Assembly (NCBI GenBank): GCA_016714785.1
Contig: JADKCC010000002.1
Location: forward strand, 434,001-498,000
Reading direction: 5' to 3'
Source: Saprospiraceae bacterium
GTDB taxonomy: Bacteria; Bacteroidota; Bacteroidia; Chitinophagales; Saprospiraceae
Length of the DNA: 64,000 nucleotides
Part shown: positions 58,202-64,000 of the stretch, one piece after another
Layout of the letters: the number at the start of each line of letters is the position of its first letter
Position numbering within the stretch: the stretch's first letter is position 1
Notes under the pieces: generated by a model
Databases searched by the model: none
What the model saw: only the letters and a program-made list of their open reading frames with translations
What the model was told of the DNA's origin: nothing
Program-made: the position numbers and the translations under genes

Positions 58202-58962
58202 TTAAATACCTACAGTGACACCAATAGGACAATGGTCTGATCCTAATTCTTGATCCAAGATGAAAGCATCTGTTATATTGTCTTTTAATCTTTCATCAAC
58301 TAAAAAATAATCTATACGCCAGCCCAAATGTTTGGCTCTAGCGACAAAGCGTGCACTCCAAAAGAATATTGCACTTTATCAGGATGCACAGTTCGATAAG
58401 AATCTATAAATCCTTTGGATAAAATTTTGTCCATACCATCAATTTCAACTTGCGTATATCCAGAAGTTTTATTGTAATTTTCTTTAGGCCTAGCAAGGTC
58501 TATTGCTTGATGCGCCACATTAAAATCGCCTGTGACGATGACATTCTTCTTTTGTCTTAATGATGCTAAGAAGTTTGAAAACACTTCGTCCCATTCTGAT
58601 CTATATTCTAATCGTTTCAGACCTTCACCACTATTGGGTACATAGACATTCACCAAGTAAAAACTGTCAAACTCAGCTGTAATAACGCGACCTTCCATAT
58701 CATGATCAATAATACCAATGTCATTGATGATAGAAATGGGCTCTTTTTTTGAAATGATGGCCACCAGAATAGCCTTTTTCTCAGCAGAATTACTATGTAT
58801 ATGATACCCTGACAATGAAGACAACGCTTCCGCTACTTGGTCATCTTGTGCTTTGGTCTCCTGAATACAAAATATATCAGCATCCATAGAGGCAAATTGC
58901 TGTAAAAATGATTTCCCTACTACTGCGCGGATTCCATTTACATTCCAAGATATGAGTTTCAT
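58202..58962 (-). CDS. xth: Exodeoxyribonuclease III / AP endonuclease, multiple small indels
   Basis: Repairs abasic sites; EEP fold. Motifs: SWNVNGIRA, IQETKAQ (metal Glu), YVPNSGEGLKRLEYR, GDFNVAH, then, after the frame break, RFVARAKHLGWRIDYFLV and GSDHCPIGVTV (catalytic Asp-His). One A/T is missing at 58360-58363 (YSFWSAR). Upstream, the invariant KKGYSGVA reads KKAILVA: one A missing at 58775-58779 and two bases near 58760-58766 cancel out. Corrected length is 254 residues. The ligA ATG follows after 29 nt, so both form a DNA-repair operon. Confidence 0.9.
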
Positions 58963-59030
58963 AAATTTTTATTTTATTATTGAAACCACAATATTAATGG
59001 AAAATGTCGATGCAATAAAATATTGGTCTA

Positions 59031-61466
59031 TCAAAAAATATATTCTGCTCCAAATGTAACCAATCTCGGCAATCCCAATCTGATACCTTGTGGCCTTCTC
59101 GAAACGATGTATCTTTCGTCTGTGATGTTTTTAATACCAATAGAAAATGTAGTATTCCAAGGTTTAATTTGATAAAATACATTACCATCTATCGTGTGGT
59201 AGGTCGGAATAAGTCCTGTCCTTCCATCAGGACTAGCAACAACAGTATTCAGTTCATCGGTATATTGCTCTCCTACATAATTGGACGCTAATCTAATGCC
59301 CAATCCACTATAAGTCTCAAAGGTAATGGCAGAATTTATCAAAAGATTAGGTGCATAAGGCGTAGCGTTTCCATACAACAACTCTCCGCTTTGCTGTCTG
59401 TCTCCTTCAAAATGTGCATCAGTACAGGTCGCATTGGTATTGATGATCAATGCATTTTTGGTCCAACCAAGCATTTGACTAATGTCTAACGTGATTGCGC
59501 CTTCTACACCTTGATGAACAGTTTCACCACCATTGACCAAGCCCGCTCCTGTGCCACCACTCGACTCAGAAACAGGAATAATCTGATTGCTGAAATTCAT
59601 GTGAAAAGCCGTCAATTCTGCATGTATTCCTTTAGCAAGATCTGCTCTTACACCAAGTTCAATATTGATACTTTCTTCTGCTGCAAGATCATACACTTCA
59701 CCATTATTTGATATTGCATCTTTGGTACGTGGTGGCGCAAATCCCGTATGTACACCACCAAAAATATTGACTTTCTGATTTGGCTTCCAGTTAAATCCTC
59801 CACCAGGTATCAACTGACGCACATGATTATTACTTGTAAGAAAGGTATCTCTCAAAACATTTTGTCCTCCGACTGCAAATGTCCGTCTAAATATGTCTCG
59901 ACCATAACTAAAATGCTCCAACCTTACGCCATAGTGTAGCTCAAATTGGCTAGAGATTTCAGATACATTTTGTGCATAAATACTTAGAGCATTTCCTGGT
60001 CTTTCTTCATCTTCTACCAAGGCGCCTGAAGAAGCATTTGCTTTAGTGCCATTGATGCGTTGCTCGTCTGCTTTTTCATGCATAAACCTTGCACCTGTCT
60101 TAAGTTTATGATTAATACTGAAGAATGAAAAAGATCTTTCAAGATTAGACTCTACACCTACTACTTCAAAACTTCTATTTCTATGTGCATTTTGATTTCT
60201 CATGTAGATTGCTCCACCAGGGATCGACTCATCTCCCCAAGTTAAACCTGTCCAGTTGGATGGTTTGTTGTTGTTATTGGTATTGGATACAAAATCTTGA
60301 CGTCTCCAGTCACGAGTCGTTGTATAGGCAAAAGCAGTGGATTTTAATTTGGTTTTGTCATTAATTTTCAGATCATGATGTACACTTATGCTATATCTAC
60401 GCACAGAAAGCAAGTCATCTGGTGCCATGTGTACAAAATCTTGTCCACCTTTTTCATACATCGTTTGTGTAAGTCCGATATAGGTCGCATCTGAGATTTC
60501 ATTATAAAATCCAAGCTTGATAGATAGTGCAGATTTTTGAGAATAATTGAATAGTAGTTTTGCATTCAAATCTGTGATGTCAAATCCTGTGTAAGCCAGT
60601 TTATCTGCTCTTTTTTTCAATAAAGAAATGTGATAACCAGTTTTTCCAATGGTATTTCCATAATTAATTAGACCATTGATATATCCACCATTTGCCGCTT
60701 GAAGACGTATTTTACCCGATGCTTCTGCTGGTGGATTTACAGTCAGATAATTGATGACACCACCTATCGTCTGTGGTCCATAAAGAATCTGACCGGCACC
60801 TTTTAATATTTCGATGCCCGACATTCTATCGATTGGTGGTGTATAATACATCTCTGGCTCACCATAAGGAGCAAGTGCCACAGGGATACCATCTTCGAGT
60901 ACGAGTACAGACCTGCTTCTGTCAGGATCAAGCCCACGTATGCCTATATTTGCACGCATACCTGCGCCTTCTTCGTCCACAACATGCACGCCAGGCGTAC
61001 GTCTGAAAACTTCATTGCCAGAGATCGGGTTGATATTTTTAATTTCTTTTGTATTAATAAAAGAAACAGATCCAGGTATTTTAGAGAATATTCGATCGTT
61101 TTTGCCAGTGATCAATACTTCTGGAAAAATGACCTCATCTTCATCAAATATAATGTCCAACGTTATTGGCGAGTTGCCATCAAGAGTGATTTCTCTTTTT
61201 ATCGTCTTGTATCCTATAGCTGATATCCTTATGGAATAAGTACCTGGTTTGATATTGACTATGTTAAACTGCCCATTAAGATCAGAAGTCGTGCCTACCA
61301 AGGTCCCATCTATGGTGATATGTGCACCGATGATAGGTTCGGAATGGTTAGATTTTATCATTCCAGTGATTACAGGGATGACTTCATTGTTTGGGTTATG
61401 GGAAGCAAATGTTCGATTTGAAAACAGGAAAATGACAGAACAAATTATAATTAGTAAAACCTTCAT
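59031..61466 (-). CDS. TonB-dependent receptor, FecA-like (iron/siderophore type)
   Basis: About 811 residues from the ATG at 61466. An upstream in-frame ATG at 61496 overlaps the -7 box and is rejected. Signal peptide, carboxypeptidase-like domain (ITGMIKSNHSEPIIGAHITIDGTLVGTT), plug (EVLITGKNDRIFSKIPGSVSFI, RRTPGVHVVDEEGAGMRANIGIRGLDPDR, GIEILKGAGQILYGPQTIGGVINY), then a 22-strand barrel ending in TFGAEYIF with terminal Phe. IGIRGLDPDRS and the plug pattern are closest to FecA-type receptors. No siderophore genes are adjacent. The gene is intact although its neighbours carry lesions. Confidence 0.9.
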   Translation of the reverse strand: MKVLLIIICSVIFLFSNRTFASHNPNNEVIPVITGMIKSNHSEPIIGAHITIDGTLVGTTSDLNGQFNIVNIKPGTYSIRISAIGYKTIKREITLDGNSPITLDIIFDEDEVIFPEVLITGKNDRIFSKIPGSVSFINTKEIKNINPISGNEVFRRTPGVHVVDEEGAGMRANIGIRGLDPDRSRSVLVLEDGIPVALAPYGEPEMYYTPPIDRMSGIEILKGAGQILYGPQTIGGVINYLTVNPPAEASGKIRLQAANGGYINGLINYGNTIGKTGYHISLLKKRADKLAYTGFDITDLNAKLLFNYSQKSALSIKLGFYNEISDATYIGLTQTMYEKGGQDFVHMAPDDLLSVRRYSISVHHDLKINDKTKLKSTAFAYTTTRDWRRQDFVSNTNNNNKPSNWTGLTWGDESIPGGAIYMRNQNAHRNRSFEVVGVESNLERSFSFFSINHKLKTGARFMHEKADEQRINGTKANASSGALVEDEERPGNALSIYAQNVSEISSQFELHYGVRLEHFSYGRDIFRRTFAVGGQNVLRDTFLTSNNHVRQLIPGGGFNWKPNQKVNIFGGVHTGFAPPRTKDAISNNGEVYDLAAEESINIELGVRADLAKGIHAELTAFHMNFSNQIIPVSESSGGTGAGLVNGGETVHQGVEGAITLDISQMLGWTKNALIINTNATCTDAHFEGDRQQSGELLYGNATPYAPNLLINSAITFETYSGLGIRLASNYVGEQYTDELNTVVASPDGRTGLIPTYHTIDGNVFYQIKPWNTTFSIGIKNITDERYIVSRRPQGIRLGLPRLVTFGAEYIF

Positions 61467-61493
61467 TGTATTTAGATTAAATATAAATAATGG

Positions 61494-61501
61494 CAAAAGT
61501 A
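61494..61501 (-). promoter_or_regulatory. -7 promoter box TACTTTTG for the FecA-like receptor
   Basis: Minus-strand match to TAnnTTTG, 27 nt before the ATG at 61466. Confidence 0.65.
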
Positions 61502-61680
61502 CGATGAGCCAATACTGATTTCCAAATTATTTAGAACAAATCTAATTAAAAACTGTAAAATTTATTATTAGTAGATTCTATTAGAATCCAAGTTTAAAGT
61601 TTCCAACTAAACAAGTGATAAAATAGTAGATTAAAATCAAAAAAAAATATAATTAATTTTTATATATATAAAAGTTTATT

Positions 61681-61688
61681 TACCTTTG
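61681..61688 (+). promoter_or_regulatory. -7 promoter box TACCTTTG for the surface-protein gene
   Basis: Matches TAnnTTTG, 96 nt before the ATG at 61785. The 318 bp region between the receptor and this gene is otherwise AT-rich, with nothing else I can support. Confidence 0.55.
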
Positions 61689-61784
61689 TACTTCCAACCT
61701 ATAAAAATTCAATTCATAAAATTATAATTTGAATTGACTATCCATGAATGATATAGAATTTTAATAAAATAAAATTCTGTAAAC

Positions 61785-64000
61785 ATGACACATTTATCTT
61801 TTTTTGAAGACTCCAAAAAATCAATTTTAAAGTTTAAATGTTTGGGAAATCAACTACTAAAACGTTTAGTGTTGCTTGGCGTTCTTATAGTTTCATGTCT
61901 GGTTGTTCAATCACAGACATTGATTACTACGTTAAGTCAAGCCAATATTTCAGTCTGTGATGCGCCACAAGAGCTGACAGTAAGGGTAGAAAATAATACT
62001 GCACTTCCACTTGAGATGGGTACGTTTACCATCAATCTAGATGGACTAGAATACGGAACACTAGTCAGTCAGATGGGCTCTGCAGGTGCGCCAACGGTGG
62101 GTTTTACATCTTCGCCACCAGCAATTTTCACGCTAAGTGGAGATTTGATAGTTGGGGACTTTGTGGAGTTTGTGATATCTTTTACGGCTGATGTAGATCA
62201 AATAGCTGGAGGTAGTTTTACCATAGACACAGAATTTAATCATACGCTAGGCAGTGTCAATAGTAGTAATAATATCAATGTCATTGTGCCAGCGTCGCCA
62301 CAGCTGCAAGTATCTTTTGCTGGCCCCGCTACTATCAATACTTGTGATGTGGCCCAAAACTATTGTGTCACTATCCAGAATATCTCGGGCAATGCCTTTG
62401 ATGTAAATGATATCCGTGGTACTTTGTCATTGCCAGCTTCTGCTACGATTAGCAATGTCACCACGACACCCAATACGATAACATATAATACCATTAATAA
62501 TACACTATCCTCATTTAACTTGGCAGATAATGCCACAGCGACGATCTGTTTTGATATGATTGTAAGTTGTAGTGCTGCACCTGGTCCTATCAATTACGGT
62601 ATATCTTTACTATACGATCCTGTCTGTCCTGGTGCAGATCTTTCTTTAAATGCTACTTCTACAAATATAACAGTCACTTCTGCTGCACTTACATTTAGCA
62701 CTCCACCAAGTGGCACTACAAATGTCAACAGAGGAGACAATTTGACCTATAATGTCATTGTCAATAATACTGGTTCAGGTAGAGCAAATCAAGGTAGATA
62801 TTGTGTACAAGCAGGCGCTAATCTGACCTTATCATCTATTCAAATAGCGGGTACACCACTCGTCATGTCGGCAAGTGCTCCTTAAGGATATATTTGTTTT
62901 GATCTACCTGTTATCAACGCTGCTGGTACTGTCACGGTCACCGAAATGTGGACGGTGACAGGATGTACATCGCCAACGATCACCAATATTAATCGACGAT
63001 TGAACTATGGATGTGGCGCTACTCCATTTTGTTATACATCACCTACGACCAACAACACTGTCAATGTCTTGGTCCCGATGAATAGCATGAGTATTGCCAC
63101 AGTGACGCCAAGTTTGCTATCTCGATGTGGAAAGGACGAAAATGTGCAAGTTACATTGACCCATACAGGTGGACCAAATGATATTCTAACAGGTGTCAAA
63201 GGAAAACTGAATTTACCAGTGGGCTTTGTACAATTGGCGGTTTCGGGTGGCGGCGTTTCTTATGTGCCAGGTCAAGATTCAATCTCAATACCCAATCTTT
63301 CACCAGGTGGTTCAGTCACGTTTTTTGCCAGAGTTAGGGCCACTTGTGCTGTTGCTTCAGGATCTTATTCATTTAGTTTTTTTGCAAAAAATAATGCACA
63401 ACCATGTATTGCCAATAATGCGCATCAAGTGAATACTAGTTTTATCCCTGTGCAATCGGCGGATCTTTCTATTCCAGCATCTGCGCCAGGCACACTTGTA
63501 CCATTTGCTGGAGGCAGTTATATAATTACAAATACAGTATCTAATGGAGGAAATGGTGCCATAGACTCTGTGTATTATTGTGTACAAGTCCACCCAAATG
63601 CTACACTTACTGCGATTACGCTAGCGGGTATGAATATTCCTTTATTTTCATCGTCGCCTACGGAAATTTGTTATATCATTGACAGAACTTTGATTGATGC
63701 AGCGTTAGGCGTTGGTGTTCCATTTTCCAATGCAAATATTCCAGTCGTAGAAACATGGACATTTAATTCCTGTAGTTTCCCTGCAAACGACTTAATGAGA
63801 AATGCAAGATTTGGTTGTTTGGGTAGTACTTGTGGTACATCCAATCTAAGAGCTACAGGTGTTACCTTTGGCGATGCTGTACCTGAAGTTGCCATTGCCA
63901 TTACATCAGCGACTAGACCTGCCTGTTTTGTAGATAATCCTTCAGTTGTAAGTATTCGAGTATCTAACACGGGTACTGCTCCTTTGGCACAATTGGTTTA
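61785..64000 (+). CDS. Large repetitive surface protein (partial at right edge), one in-frame stop
   Basis: A hydrophobic signal (LVLLGVLIVSCLVVQSQ) follows a ~25-residue basic N-terminal extension. The rest is repeated beta-sandwich modules typical of DUF11-like Bacteroidota adhesins: VCDAPQELTVRVENNT, TCDVAQNYCVTIQNISG, RCGKDENVQVTLTHTGG, ACFVDNPSVVSIRVSNTG. Each opens with a Cys and a V-rich strand. A TAA at 62883-62885 interrupts SASAP*GYICFDLP, but the same frame is open to the window end, so a single base change (for example TTA to TAA) or a sequencing error is likely. The C terminus lies outside the window; a T9SS sorting domain would be expected. Confidence 0.8.

Noticed and set aside
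61467..61496. Longer FecA-like receptor start at 61496
   Set aside because: It overlaps the TACTTTTG box and would place extra residues before a clean signal peptide.

Overview
The window reads as chromosomal DNA of a free-living member of the Bacteroidota, most likely near the Saprospiraceae (inference). The evidence is low GC, the Bacteroidota -7 promoter box TAnnTTTG in front of many genes, PorP/SprF and type B C-terminal sorting domains of the type IX secretion system (T9SS), TonB-dependent receptors with N-terminal carboxypeptidase-like domains, and a BlaI/BlaR1 pair. I saw no rRNA, tRNA, CRISPR array, prophage or intact insertion sequence.

Layout. 1-5 kb: end of mutL, two rhomboid proteases, a membrane-anchored EEP-family phosphohydrolase, nadA. 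5-14 kb: transketolase and folB, a lipoprotein plus beta-barrel pair, a PAP2-like membrane protein, dapD, a DacB-type carboxypeptidase, and the E2 subunit of 2-oxoglutarate dehydrogenase. 14-21 kb: a surface/gliding block (PorP/SprF, a PorE-like TPR-propeller-OmpA protein, a 1.2-kDa-residue-scale PKD protein with a T9SS type B tail). 21-32 kb: GH32 lipoprotein, ferredoxin and its reductase, a 39-residue membrane peptide, a blaI-ompA-blaR1 operon with a palindromic operator, comM, PBP1A. 32-46 kb: tetR-nadK-cyclase, PfkB kinase, VanZ, TonB, a PaaE-like reductase, a GT2 glycosyltransferase, aminopeptidase P, rpoN, rpsU, a CPA2 antiporter. 46.3-48.4 kb: a 2.1 kb gene-free, repeat-rich island. 48.4-64 kb: a broken metal-type TonB receptor, a Cys/His-rich secreted protein, hflX, an M29 aminopeptidase, a DUF4139 protein, xth-ligA, a FecA-like receptor, and the start of a large surface protein that runs off the right edge.

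The most unusual structure is in the island. Two copies of a 157-168 bp block carry 13 and 11 short units (GTGGGA then GTACGGA) that start every 10 or 11 bp, so every unit faces the same side of the helix. The copies differ by whole units. Around them are chains of short hairpins whose stems are kept while loops change, and a 99 bp element that folds as an outer stem holding three hairpins.

Sequence quality matters here. Ten genes carry a frameshift or in-frame stop, at least 18 lesions in all. Most indels lie in A/T homopolymers and restore a normal protein when one base is added or removed. Four lesions lie in the first 48 kb and fourteen in the last 16 kb. I therefore report most of these genes as one gene spanning the lesion and treat the lesions as probable sequencing errors. 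The exception is the metal-type TonB receptor at 48.4-51.1 kb, which has four lesions including two nonsense codons and may be a true pseudogene.
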